Part shown: in pieces, positions 26,323-35,244 of the stretch
How the letters are laid out: each line of letters opens with the position of its first letter
How positions within the stretch are numbered: position 1 is the stretch's first letter
Origin: Cytophagales bacterium WSM2-2
Lineage (GTDB): Bacteria > Bacteroidota > Bacteroidia > Cytophagales > Cyclobacteriaceae
NCBI GenBank assembly: GCA_015472025.1
Contig: BNHL01000001.1
Location: forward strand, 4,142,001-4,206,000
DNA length: 64,000 nucleotides
Direction of reading: 5' to 3'
Made by a program: the position numbers and the translations under genes
The notes under the pieces: model-generated
What the model saw: the letters and a program-made list of their open reading frames with translations, nothing else
Told to the model about the DNA's origin: nothing
Database searches by the model: none

Positions 26323-27879
26323 ATGGAGTTTCTTTCGAAAAAAAGAAACGTGTCACATCAATCTACCGCGAAGAAGATGCCTGAACATGAGGAGCCGCAG
26401 GTTGTAAAAGAGCGGACTTTAAATGTTGTTGCCACATCCGAGAAAGATTTACGACAAATGGAACTCGAAAAGTACCTGTCGTTGATCAACACGTTAAAAG
26501 GTCATGAAGAATTTTTACTTGATGACGAAGGGGTAATTATCAGTTCCAATCTTGAGGCTGTCAACATTACCGGATACGAAGAGTACGAGATCATAGGAAA
26601 GCACTTAAGGATTTTCTACACACCGGAGGATGCGGGTAAAGCAGAAGAAGATTTGCGTAAAGCAGCGTCCGTTGATGGCGTAGTCGTCACTGGCATCCGG
26701 CTTAAAAAAAGAGGGATCACATTCTGGGCGAAGATGAAGATTAAGCCGTGGTTCAATGACAGTCAAAAACGGTTCTTTAAAGTTACCCTCCAGGACAATA
26801 CCCACCGTACACTTTCGCGACTCAAAGTCCAGTCGTTCCGTGACGAGTTCCTGGCGATTTTCAACAACCCTTTCATCGGTACATTCAAATTCAAGAAGAG
26901 CGACTTCAAAGTGGTGATGTGCAACCAGAAGGCGTTAGACATCACCGGACAACCCAATTCAGATCATCTTTCATTTAGTCAGATATTCAGCTGCAAAACT
27001 CAGTGGAAGCAATTTGTGGACTTGCTTGAGAATGAAAAGAAAGTAGAAGGCTTTCAGTTTATCATTAATGACAACCGGACGCTGGAGAAAAACTGGGGGC
27101 TGATCAGCGCTCGCTATTTCGAAAGCCAGGGTTTTGTCGGAGGCGTGCTGATGGATATTTCAGAACAATATCATCATGTCAATGAATTGCAGCGCGTAAA
27201 TACCGAGCTCGAGAATTTTACATACCACGCATCGCACGATTTGCGCGCACCACTTACTACGATCATGGGACTGGCCAACCTCGGAAGTAAGGAATCATCA
27301 ATTGATACCGTACACCACTATTTCGAAATGATCCAGATGCGTATACAGCACATGGATACATTGCTGAAAGACCTGGTCTCCATTTCTTACAACAGTAAAG
27401 TTGAAATCAAGCCTGAGTCGTTCAATTTCAAAAATGAGATATCAGCGTTGATAGAAGCATTGCAAGGGCCTTATCCCCAGGTAAAAGTTGAGCTCAGCAC
27501 CATTCAACCACAGGACTTTCTTACCGATATCACCCGGATGCGTATGATACTCCGGAACCTTTTTTCAAATTCACTAAAGTATTACAATCGCGAAAATGAT
27601 TCGCCTTACCTGGTTATCAAAGTAAAGGCGGGGTTAACACACGCAGCAATCAAAATCCAGGATAATGGTATCGGAATAGAGCGATCATACAAGGATAAGA
27701 TCTTTGATATGTTTTTCAGGGCTACCACCGAATCTACTGGTTCCGGCCTGGGTCTATACATTGCAAAATCCATGCTTGAAAAATTGAGCGGAAAGATTGC
27801 TGTTGAGTCAACGGTAAAGAACGGGACCACTTTTTTGATCACTGTACCTAATCTCAATTTCAGACCAGGTAACAATTGA
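26323..27879 (+). CDS. PAS-domain sensor histidine kinase
   Basis: About 518 residues from ATG 26323, which follows an AAGGA-like sequence. A longer frame from a TTG at 26239 is less likely. Two PAS-type domains (EEFLLDDEGVIISSNLEAVN, and a second from FRDEFLAIFNNPFIGTFKFK) precede a bacteriophytochrome-type HisKA with FTYHASHDLRAPL and a HATPase domain (SNSLKYYN, DNGIGIE, GSGLGLYI). No transmembrane helices, so cytoplasmic sensing. The GAF protein gene starts 2 bp after its stop, and the globins follow, suggesting a gas- or redox-linked input. Confidence 0.9.
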   Translation: MEFLSKKRNVSHQSTAKKMPEHEEPQVVKERTLNVVATSEKDLRQMELEKYLSLINTLKGHEEFLLDDEGVIISSNLEAVNITGYEEYEIIGKHLRIFYTPEDAGKAEEDLRKAASVDGVVVTGIRLKKRGITFWAKMKIKPWFNDSQKRFFKVTLQDNTHRTLSRLKVQSFRDEFLAIFNNPFIGTFKFKKSDFKVVMCNQKALDITGQPNSDHLSFSQIFSCKTQWKQFVDLLENEKKVEGFQFIINDNRTLEKNWGLISARYFESQGFVGGVLMDISEQYHHVNELQRVNTELENFTYHASHDLRAPLTTIMGLANLGSKESSIDTVHHYFEMIQMRIQHMDTLLKDLVSISYNSKVEIKPESFNFKNEISALIEALQGPYPQVKVELSTIQPQDFLTDITRMRMILRNLFSNSLKYYNRENDSPYLVIKVKAGLTHAAIKIQDNGIGIERSYKDKIFDMFFRATTESTGSGLGLYIAKSMLEKLSGKIAVESTVKNGTTFLITVPNLNFRPGNN

Positions 27880-27881
27880 TT

Positions 27882-28970
27882 ATGAGGCTTTTCAACTATA
27901 GCGTGGTTAAGAGGAGTGACTGGTTTCAGTTGAAGAGTTGTTGTGAGCACATGACGAACCGCATTGCAGGCACACAAGTCATTGTTAATTACATCAGGAA
28001 AAAGGATTGGGATGCTTCATTGGTGCAGTTAAAGTCATTTGAAGATGACGATTATACACGCGACCTCCATGCACTGACAGAAGATCTGCAAAATCTCTGG
28101 AACAAAGAAGAAAGCAGGAACTGGATAAGTAATGGATTGCTTTCCATCGGTACGGTTGGTAGCCAGCATAGGGAAGACTTCAACAAACTTGCCGGAGGTA
28201 TGTTGCATACTCTCGCTAAATATATCGGGGCCCAGCAAGGTGCGCTGTATAAGAAAACAGACGATGGACAGTCGCACGAACTTTTGGAATTGATTGGCGG
28301 CTATGCTTGCGACAGGCAAATGGAAAAGACGATCAGTAGCAATGAAGGACTGATTGGTCAAAGTTACAGAGATGGTAAGCCAGCATTCCTTATGAATATT
28401 CCGGCGAATTTTATTAAGATCAACTCAGGCCTTGGTGAAGCGACACCGCGGTGTGTTGCGATTATTCCATTGATCCGGAACACTGTCAAAATCGGTGTGA
28501 TGGAACTGGCGTTCCTGCGAAAACTTCAATCGCACGAACAGGAGTTCCTGCTATCCGTCAGCGAAGTAATAGCCGGCAATCTTGACAACATGCTCTCATC
28601 AGTACAGACCAAAGTGTTATTGAGCCGTGCCGAGTCTATGACTGTGGAGTTGAGAAGCAAAGAGCAGGAGATGAGCCAGACGATCCAGGAGCTCACTGCA
28701 ATCCGGGAAGACCTGGCCTGGAAAAATGAAGAGCTAATCAGGGCTCAGTCGGAAATCGATGCGATAACGCAGCGCGAAAAAGAGTTGATTGAATCGAAGT
28801 TAAGTACACAACAAATCATTCACGATAAAGTAGTCAGCACGTTCAAAAGAAAAGTAGAAGCCCTGCAAGCTGAATTAAAAAGAGAGAGGGAGCTAAATCC
28901 GCTGGCTATGGAACTGGTCCACATTAATAAACAATTAAATGATAAATGTTATGACGCCAAGACAAATTGA
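27882..28970 (+). CDS. GAF-domain protein with C-terminal coiled coil
   Basis: About 362 residues. An N-terminal helical segment leads to a GAF domain (about 105-240: LAGGMLHTLAKYIGAQQGALYK through PLIRNTVKIGVMELAF), then a long coiled coil (about 245-350, with ESMTVELRSKEQEMSQTIQE). There is no kinase or output domain. Start choice is uncertain: ATG 27882 is 2 bp after the kinase stop, while a later ATG at 27951 (MTNRIAGTQVIV) is also plausible. The gene overlaps the following globin by about 20 bases. It probably acts as an adaptor or signal sensor for the adjacent kinases. Ligand unknown. Confidence 0.78.
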   Translation: MRLFNYSVVKRSDWFQLKSCCEHMTNRIAGTQVIVNYIRKKDWDASLVQLKSFEDDDYTRDLHALTEDLQNLWNKEESRNWISNGLLSIGTVGSQHREDFNKLAGGMLHTLAKYIGAQQGALYKKTDDGQSHELLELIGGYACDRQMEKTISSNEGLIGQSYRDGKPAFLMNIPANFIKINSGLGEATPRCVAIIPLIRNTVKIGVMELAFLRKLQSHEQEFLLSVSEVIAGNLDNMLSSVQTKVLLSRAESMTVELRSKEQEMSQTIQELTAIREDLAWKNEELIRAQSEIDAITQREKELIESKLSTQQIIHDKVVSTFKRKVEALQAELKRERELNPLAMELVHINKQLNDKCYDAKTN

Positions 28971-29370
28971 ACTCGTTGAGAATTCCTGGGACTATGTGCT
29001 GATGAACACAGCAGAAGCCGGAATTATCTTTTACAACAAGTTATTCGAACTCGACCCGAGTCTCCGGGCTATGTTCAAAGAAGATATCAAGTCACAATCA
29101 CAAAAGCTTGTGTCGTTGATTACTTTTGCTGTGCATAAGCTTAATACTCTGGATGAAATTATTTCCGATGTGAAAGCGCTTGGCGCCAGACACAAAGGCT
29201 ACAAAGTGAAACCGGCACACTATACTACTGTGGCGGAAGCGCTGTTGTGGACCCTTGGTCAGGGACTTGGCGAGCAATGGACGGAAGAAGTAAAGGAAGC
29301 GTGGGTTTCACTTTACACGGTTCTTTCAAAAACAATGATCGAAGCGGCAGAAGAGAAAGTGGTCGCCTGA
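28951..29370 (+). CDS. Single-domain globin, first copy
   Basis: A 139-residue globin of the bacterial haemoglobin (M/flavohaemoglobin-like) type, starting MTPRQIELVENSWDYV. The proximal haem ligand is the His in LGARHKGYKV, with the typical following YxxV/HY pattern; FYNKLFELDPSLRAMF is the A-C helix signature and QSQKL occupies the E-helix region (Gln at the E7-like site). There is no reductase domain. It may bind O2 or NO and report to the neighbouring kinases, or act as a scavenger. It overlaps the GAF gene. An alternative ATG lies 12 bases upstream. Confidence 0.88.
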   Translation: MTPRQIELVENSWDYVLMNTAEAGIIFYNKLFELDPSLRAMFKEDIKSQSQKLVSLITFAVHKLNTLDEIISDVKALGARHKGYKVKPAHYTTVAEALLWTLGQGLGEQWTEEVKEAWVSLYTVLSKTMIEAAEEKVVA

Positions 29371-29410
29371 TCATAGGTTAATCAGGTTGTAAAAATTTGG
29401 ACTTTGTACT

Positions 29411-29433
29411 GAGTTGCCGGGGTTGGGCAACTC
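29411..29433 (+). promoter_or_regulatory. Hairpin in the leader of the second globin gene
   Basis: GAGTTGCC (29411-29418) pairs perfectly with GGCAACTC (29426-29433), loop of 7. It is followed by a run of eight A and the globin ATG at 29448. There is no T-tract on the plus strand, so it is more likely a leader structure or 3'-end protector than a terminator. Confidence 0.4.
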
Positions 29434-29447
29434 AAAAAAAATGATCG

Positions 29448-29972
29448 ATGGACTCAAAAAACTACCTGACCGGCAGGCAGGTGAACCTTCTTAAAAGGTC
29501 GTTCCGGAAATTGAACGCCCAGCGGGTAGCTGCGCGTTTTTATGATCGCTTGTTCGAACTTCATCCCAAACTCAGGGAGATGTTTCCCCCGGACCACAGC
29601 GACTTGATGACTAAAATGATGAGTGTACTTGAGCTTGTTGTATTCAGTTTTGAAGACAAAGGTGAAGACCGTTATTCATTGCAAAACAGTGTGATCCTCC
29701 CTTTGCGGGAACTGGGGAGAAGACACGATGATCTTGGTCTGAACCTCGAACACTATGAGCTGGCCAACCGGTTGTTGATCGACTCCATTCAATTTGAGCT
29801 CAAAGACAGGTTTTCGAACGAATTTCGGGAGAGCTGGGGAACTGCCCTCGCCATGTTGAGCCACGCCATGCTCGACAAATCAATGGACGATCATAAGCCC
29901 CGTCAAAGCCTGCAGGAAACTTTTCAGCAATTTTTTCAAGAATTCAAAAAAAGAATGAGTAATTTCTCTTAA
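29448..29972 (+). CDS. Single-domain globin, second copy with C-terminal extension
   Basis: A 174-residue globin paralogous in fold to the gene before it. It has FYDRLFELHPKLREMF in the A-C region and the proximal His in LGRRHDDLGL. A polar helical tail (DDHKPRQSLQETFQQFFQEF) extends about 30 residues beyond a usual globin and could mediate contacts. The E helix has MTKMMSVLELV rather than Gln, so the distal pocket differs from the first globin and ligand preference may differ. It is followed after 15 bp by the propeller kinase gene. Confidence 0.85.
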   Translation: MDSKNYLTGRQVNLLKRSFRKLNAQRVAARFYDRLFELHPKLREMFPPDHSDLMTKMMSVLELVVFSFEDKGEDRYSLQNSVILPLRELGRRHDDLGLNLEHYELANRLLIDSIQFELKDRFSNEFRESWGTALAMLSHAMLDKSMDDHKPRQSLQETFQQFFQEFKKRMSNFS

Positions 29973-29987
29973 TCAAATAGTAGTCGG

Positions 29988-32900
29988 ATGCGGGTTTACG
30001 TTGGGTTACTTCTGTTGCTAGCTTCTTTGCTACCGCAAAGGGTTTGGTCGCAATTGAGCGAAGTGCCTTACTTTGACTTGATCTCAGAGAAAGACGGGCT
30101 GCCTTTTCCTGTTGCTTACAATATTATAGAAGACCGGTTTGGATTTATCTGGATTGCGGGAAACCAGGGCATTGCACGTTATGACGGATATTCTTTTGTG
30201 GCTATACAGAATAAACCCGAGGCTCCACACGTGCTACCGGCAAATTATGTAACATCGATCGCTGTCGATAAAGACGGTATGATATGGGCCGGCCACACCG
30301 ATGGCTATTTCAGTTGTATCAATCCCCTGACCTTGCAGGTGAAGAGTGGAAAAATTGCAAGCATCAACGCACCTATACAAACTATTTTCTGCGACAATCA
30401 GGGCGTACTCTGGTGCTTTGTCAATGGAGAAGGGTTGCATCGCTATAACAAAAGCAAGTCTACATTCACATTTGTTAAACACCTTACTAATCTTCCGCAA
30501 CATGGGATATTCCCCCCATTAGCTTACAGTTCAGTAAGCAATGCCAGGGAAGACAACAATCATCATTTTTGGCTATCGACACACAATGGTCTGTATAAAT
30601 TTAACCCATTGGATAGTTCACTCGTTCATCTTAGTTCGTTGAGTGCAGACCCCGACAAACCGGGAACGATGATGGATGTGCTGCCAGACGGTGAAAACGT
30701 GTGGTGTTCAATTCACAGCAAAGGCCTGGCTCGTTACGATATCATTAAAAATGATTTTGAAATGTATGCAGTGTCCGATGCTAAAGAAGCGGTTATGCTT
30801 AGTACGCTGTTTCATAAAAATTCGAATGAGGTGGGATTGGGTTCATATACTAATGGGGTAGGAGTGCTGGACAAGCGCACAAAGAAGATAACTTTCTTTT
30901 CGGGGATTGACGGGGATCCGAAGTATGGAGTATATAAGTCCTTTGTTGATCGCCGGGGAATTATTTGGTTACTGACCGAAAAAGGAATGCTCAAATGGAA
31001 CATCGAAAGAAACCATTTTATATTCAACAGTTTAAAAACGACAGGCGGGTCGAGTCGTTTTTCCGTAGACTATATTCTTAAGGATCAACGCACCGGCCGC
31101 ACGATTTACAGCACTTTCCAGGGTGATGGAATCCATATTTTTGATTCACTTAATCGTGAAACAATCCTGAATCCGGGCGGAAATCTAAACGCTGTTCAGG
31201 TGGTTCAGGGTAAGAGCGGGAAGATCTTTGTACTCACGTCTTCGCGCCTGTTTGAACTTACTGCTGATAATCGCCTTGTACAAGAAACAAAGATCAATTC
31301 ACTTGTCCCTCCTGAAAGCCGGCCTTATTTCTATCGCATGCTTGAAAGTGATAATGGTGACTTGTGGGTAACCTCATTGTTGAACGGTGTCTTTCATTTT
31401 AATTCTACCGAAGGATGGGAGAGACTAACGAAAAAATCGAGCACCATTTTATCTGATCGGTGCGGTCCGATACTGGAAGATGCCGGGCATACGATTTGGT
31501 TCAGTCATTCAGGCAATGGCCTTTCAATGTATTCTCCGATCACTGGCAAATGGCGTTATTTTCAAAGCGAAGAATCTCCAAAGTCGCTCATCTCAAATAT
31601 GATCAGCGATATGACGCTCACCCCGGCAGGCGATGTTTTTATTTCCACAATGAAGGGGATTTCAAAGTTCAATAGAAGGGACAGTACTTTCGTGAATCAG
31701 AATGTTGCCTCAGGTATGCCCACGGAAGCGATTCGTTATATTAAATCAGATGATAGTGGTGTTTTATGGGCGCCTACAGACCGCTCTCTTCTTCGGATCG
31801 AACCTTCCGGTGGTGGATGGAACTACCAGGAATATAACTTTCGGGATGGCCTGGCTGGTCATGGTTTTTTCATAACCAAAGGAGACGGAGACAAAATGTA
31901 CCTTGGTACTGACGGTGGATTCTATTCCTTTAAACCATCTGAAATAAAAGAGGTAGATCCAAGTCCTGCACCGCTCCTGATAACGTCAGTTATTAATCTC
32001 AATGCTACAAAAGCAGAACATCCGTTGACTGATAAATTCATGGTTGACTACCGGAACAATTCTATATCTATCGAGTTCGCAGCTCTTAATTTTTCGACCG
32101 CTAATCGAAACCGATACAGGTACCGTATGTTTGGACTTGATAAGGACTGGACAGAAACCAGCGGTCACTCTGTGAACTATTCCGGAATTCCATCAGGGAG
32201 TTATACGTTCCAGGTTGAATTGATTGGCAGCCCCCCGGGGTTGGGACGGGAGTCAATGGGTGTAGTTGTATCCACTCCCTTTTGGAAGGAAAACTGGTTC
32301 AAAATGTTGATCACCGTCATAGGCGTTGGTGTGATATACTCTCTTTACCGTTTCCGTCTCAAGCAAATTCGTGCCGAAGAGCAATTGAAACGGGAATACA
32401 ATGAAAAACTGGCGGATGTAGAGATGAAGGCATTGAAGGCACAGATGAACCCACACTTTATTTTTAATTCCCTCAATTCGATCAACCGCTATATCGTTAA
32501 ATCTGAATCTGAAAAAGCTTCGCTCTATCTCACCAAATTCTCAAAACTCATCAGGCTGATCCTCGACAGTTCCAATCATAAAACGATCTCCCTGGAGAAT
32601 GAGATCAACGCCCTGCAATTGTATATCGAACTCGAAGCGTTGCGATTCAACGATCAGTTCACTTACTCCATTCACGCAGACGAAGAGGTCGATCCTATTT
32701 TGATCGGAGTCCCACCGATGATCATTCAACCCTTTGTTGAAAATGCGATCTGGCATGGGTTGCTGCACAAGGAAGAGTCACACGGAAACCTCGATGTTCA
32801 TTTTGAATCGCTTGGCACAGGCATTCAATGTATCATCACCGACAATGGTATTGGCAGAAAGAAAGCAGCCGAGTTGAAAAGCAAAAGCGCTAATCGGGAA

Positions 32901-33065
32901 AAATCATTTGGCCTGAAAATAACCAACGACCGCCTGAATATGCTGAATGGAGAATCTGAGTTTTCGAATGTAGATATCATCGATCTTGAGGATTCCGAAG
33001 GCAGGGCAGTTGGCACCAAAGTAGTAGTTAAAATTAAATCAGTAGAACTAGAACCGGAATTTTAA
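29988..33065 (+). CDS. Two-component propeller sensor with LytS-type histidine kinase
   Basis: A 1025-residue membrane sensor. A signal peptide (1-22) is followed by a periplasmic seven-bladed-type two-component propeller array to about residue 660 (many GxIWxxxxxGxxxY repeats), a Y_Y_Y domain, one transmembrane helix (about WFKMLITVIGVGVIYSLYRF) and a His_kinase/HATPase of the LytS type with ALKAQMNPHFIFNSLNS as phospho-acceptor segment and a DNGIGRKKA box. This class usually senses extracellular glycans or envelope molecules. Its LytTR regulator follows after 2 bp, so the pair is cognate. It closes the signalling island started at 19908. Confidence 0.92.
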   Translation: MRVYVGLLLLLASLLPQRVWSQLSEVPYFDLISEKDGLPFPVAYNIIEDRFGFIWIAGNQGIARYDGYSFVAIQNKPEAPHVLPANYVTSIAVDKDGMIWAGHTDGYFSCINPLTLQVKSGKIASINAPIQTIFCDNQGVLWCFVNGEGLHRYNKSKSTFTFVKHLTNLPQHGIFPPLAYSSVSNAREDNNHHFWLSTHNGLYKFNPLDSSLVHLSSLSADPDKPGTMMDVLPDGENVWCSIHSKGLARYDIIKNDFEMYAVSDAKEAVMLSTLFHKNSNEVGLGSYTNGVGVLDKRTKKITFFSGIDGDPKYGVYKSFVDRRGIIWLLTEKGMLKWNIERNHFIFNSLKTTGGSSRFSVDYILKDQRTGRTIYSTFQGDGIHIFDSLNRETILNPGGNLNAVQVVQGKSGKIFVLTSSRLFELTADNRLVQETKINSLVPPESRPYFYRMLESDNGDLWVTSLLNGVFHFNSTEGWERLTKKSSTILSDRCGPILEDAGHTIWFSHSGNGLSMYSPITGKWRYFQSEESPKSLISNMISDMTLTPAGDVFISTMKGISKFNRRDSTFVNQNVASGMPTEAIRYIKSDDSGVLWAPTDRSLLRIEPSGGGWNYQEYNFRDGLAGHGFFITKGDGDKMYLGTDGGFYSFKPSEIKEVDPSPAPLLITSVINLNATKAEHPLTDKFMVDYRNNSISIEFAALNFSTANRNRYRYRMFGLDKDWTETSGHSVNYSGIPSGSYTFQVELIGSPPGLGRESMGVVVSTPFWKENWFKMLITVIGVGVIYSLYRFRLKQIRAEEQLKREYNEKLADVEMKALKAQMNPHFIFNSLNSINRYIVKSESEKASLYLTKFSKLIRLILDSSNHKTISLENEINALQLYIELEALRFNDQFTYSIHADEEVDPILIGVPPMIIQPFVENAIWHGLLHKEESHGNLDVHFESLGTGIQCIITDNGIGRKKAAELKSKSANREKSFGLKITNDRLNMLNGESEFSNVDIIDLEDSEGRAVGTKVVVKIKSVELEPEF

Positions 33066-33067
33066 AT

Positions 33068-33811
33068 ATGAAAGCAATCCTCGTAGACGATGAAAGAAAT
33101 TCCCTCGAAATGTTGGAGTGGATGATTTCAAAAAATTGCCCTGAGATAGAGATTATCGCCATGTGCGACTCTCCGTTGGATGGGGTGGAAAAGATAAAGA
33201 CGTTGAAACCCGACCTGATCTTTCTCGACATTGAGATGCCTCAACTCAACGGGTTTGGGTTGCTCGAAAAACTGGGCAAGCACGATTCCGAAGTGATCTT
33301 CACAACCGCCTATGATCAGTTTGCCATCAAGGCATTCAAGGTCTGCGCCCTCGATTACTTATTGAAACCGATCGATCCTGAAGATCTCAAAACGGCAGTT
33401 TCCAAAGCTGGAAATAAGAAAAACAGGAACACCTCTGAACAACTGGAAGAGCTACTCAGTTATGTAAAACAGGAAAAACCGAAAGCCAAAAGGATTGCCC
33501 TTACTACTATCGATCACTTGATCTTTATAGACACCGACCGCATCATCTATTGCGAAAGTGATAGCAATTACACGATTGTTTTCCTCACGCAAGGAGAAAA
33601 GGTGGTTGTATCGAAGACACTCAAAGATGTAGAAGAGATATTGGAAGGATCAGACTTTTATCGCATACATGCCTCGTATCTCATCAATATGAAGCACATC
33701 GCCAAATTCACTCGTGGAGACGGAGGTTATGTAGTGATGACCAACAACCAGCACATTACCGTTTCACGAAAAAAGAAGGATGACTTCTTTGAGATGTTCT
33801 CAAAGCTGTAG
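33068..33811 (+). CDS. LytTR-family response regulator
   Basis: A 247-residue regulator. The receiver (ILVDDERNSLEML; phospho-Asp in LIFLDIEMPQLNG, about 55; Lys in DYLLKPI) is followed by a LytTR DNA-binding domain (about 145-247, LTTIDHLIFIDTDRIIYCES and RIHASYLINMKHIAKFTRGD). It is 2 bp downstream of the propeller-LytS kinase and is its partner. LytTR proteins bind direct repeats upstream of promoters. It is followed by a dispersed repeat and the convergent MFS gene. Confidence 0.93.
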   Translation: MKAILVDDERNSLEMLEWMISKNCPEIEIIAMCDSPLDGVEKIKTLKPDLIFLDIEMPQLNGFGLLEKLGKHDSEVIFTTAYDQFAIKAFKVCALDYLLKPIDPEDLKTAVSKAGNKKNRNTSEQLEELLSYVKQEKPKAKRIALTTIDHLIFIDTDRIIYCESDSNYTIVFLTQGEKVVVSKTLKDVEEILEGSDFYRIHASYLINMKHIAKFTRGDGGYVVMTNNQHITVSRKKKDDFFEMFSKL

Positions 33812-33820
33812 TGTATGCCA

Positions 33821-33872
33821 TTGGATACTAGATGCTGGATGTTGGATACTAGATATCAATCAATCCAGTATC
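33821..33872. repeat. Dispersed GGATACTAGAT repeat, copy 1 (between convergent genes)
   Basis: TTGGATACTAGAT occurs twice (33821-33833 and 33842-33854), separated by GCTGGATG. It is followed by an inverted partner (AATCCAGTATC) that can fold back on the second copy. A related inverted copy is at 37441-37466. It may double as a terminator between the LytTR and MFS genes. Confidence 0.55.
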
Positions 33873-33876
33873 ATTT

Positions 33877-35157
33877 TCACTCATCCATTTTGTTTATCTT
33901 CTTCGTATCAGTCATGAAGAGATACACGATCAGGGATAGAAAAACACTGCCCGTAACATAGTAGTAGAAGTAAGATTCATGGCCTGCCTGCTTGAACCAT
34001 AGTGCTATGTATTCTGCAGAACCGCCAAATAGCGCAACGGTAACAGCAAATGGCAGCCCGACACCCATGGTCCGGATGGCCGTAGGAAAAAGTTCGGCTT
34101 TGACTACGGCATTGATACTCGTGTATCCGCTGACAATGGTAAGAGATGTAAGCAACAATAAAAGTATCTTCCAGTTTTCAGTTGCGCCCGTCAGTGCAGT
34201 GAAAATAGGAATTGTAAATAATGTACCAGCGATTCCGAAACCGATGAGCAAAGGCCTGCGCCCAATTTTATCTGATAAACTTCCAAACAGAGGTTGTGCA
34301 AGGGCGAAGATGAGGAGTGACACAAACGAAAGAAGGGTAGCATCCTGCTTGGATACGCCAGCTGAGTTCACCAAAAACTTTTGCATGTAAGTGGTGTATG
34401 TATAGAATGCAAGTGTTCCCCCGGCTGTCAGGCCTATGACCGTGAGCACAGCCTTCGGGTGTTTCATCAATTCGACAAATACATTTTGCGATAACGCTTT
34501 CTTTTCTTTGATTTTAAGGAATGCTTCGGTCTCGTGAAGATTGTTGCGGATATAAAATGCAACAATGGAAAGCACTGCCCCGATGGCGAAAGGTATGCGC
34601 CAACCCCAGGAGTGAAGCTGATCTTCCGTGAGAACTAAAAATTGCAGGATTAATTGCACTCCGAGTGCGGTGATCTGTCCGCCTACTAATGTCACGTATT
34701 GAAAACTGGAATAGAACCCACGATGCTCGCGTGTGGCCACTTCGCTGAGGTAAGTTGCGGACACTCCGTATTCGCCACCAACACTAAGACCTTGCAACAG
34801 GCGGGCCACTAAGAGCAGGAGCGGAGCAAAGACTCCTATGGTTTTATAAGCGGGAGTAATGGCAATCAACAAAGAGCCGAATGACATCACTATGACCGAA
34901 ATGGTCATCGCTTGTTTTCTTCCGTGGCGGTCACCGATAGTGCCGAATAGCCAGCCCCCAATCGGGCGCATGACAAATCCCAAAGCAAAAATACCTGCGG
35001 TTTGCAGAAGTTGAGCGGTCTGATCGCCTTTCGGAAAAAAGGCCGCTGAAAAATAAATAGCAAAAGCGGAATAAGCATACCAGTCGTACCATTCTACGAG
35101 GTTGCCAATGGCGCCACCCGTGATTGCCTTGATTCGTTGACGATGATTTTCTTCCAC
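33877..35157 (-). CDS. MFS transporter, metabolite:H+ symporter (KgtP/ProP-like) family
   Basis: About 426 residues with 12 predicted transmembrane helices. The N-terminus GGAIGNLVEWYDWYAYSAFA and the inter-helix signature GDRHGRKQAMT identify the metabolite:H+ symporter branch of the MFS, which imports organic acids, betaines or proline using the proton gradient. DKIGRRPLLIG marks the second-half repeat. A GTG at 35157 (VEENHRQRIKAI) is chosen because it matches the usual short N-terminus. A TTG at 35214 would add 19 residues. It is convergent with the LytTR gene. Substrate not deducible. Confidence 0.85.
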   Translation of the reverse strand: MEENHRQRIKAITGGAIGNLVEWYDWYAYSAFAIYFSAAFFPKGDQTAQLLQTAGIFALGFVMRPIGGWLFGTIGDRHGRKQAMTISVIVMSFGSLLIAITPAYKTIGVFAPLLLLVARLLQGLSVGGEYGVSATYLSEVATREHRGFYSSFQYVTLVGGQITALGVQLILQFLVLTEDQLHSWGWRIPFAIGAVLSIVAFYIRNNLHETEAFLKIKEKKALSQNVFVELMKHPKAVLTVIGLTAGGTLAFYTYTTYMQKFLVNSAGVSKQDATLLSFVSLLIFALAQPLFGSLSDKIGRRPLLIGFGIAGTLFTIPIFTALTGATENWKILLLLLTSLTIVSGYTSINAVVKAELFPTAIRTMGVGLPFAVTVALFGGSAEYIALWFKQAGHESYFYYYVTGSVFLSLIVYLFMTDTKKINKMDE

Positions 35158-35244
35158 GTGATCTATTTTCGAATTTGGTAAGATAATATTATCCCACTGA
35201 ATTCGATACCGCAATCTGCTTTTAGGTTATTTCAGATGACGATG

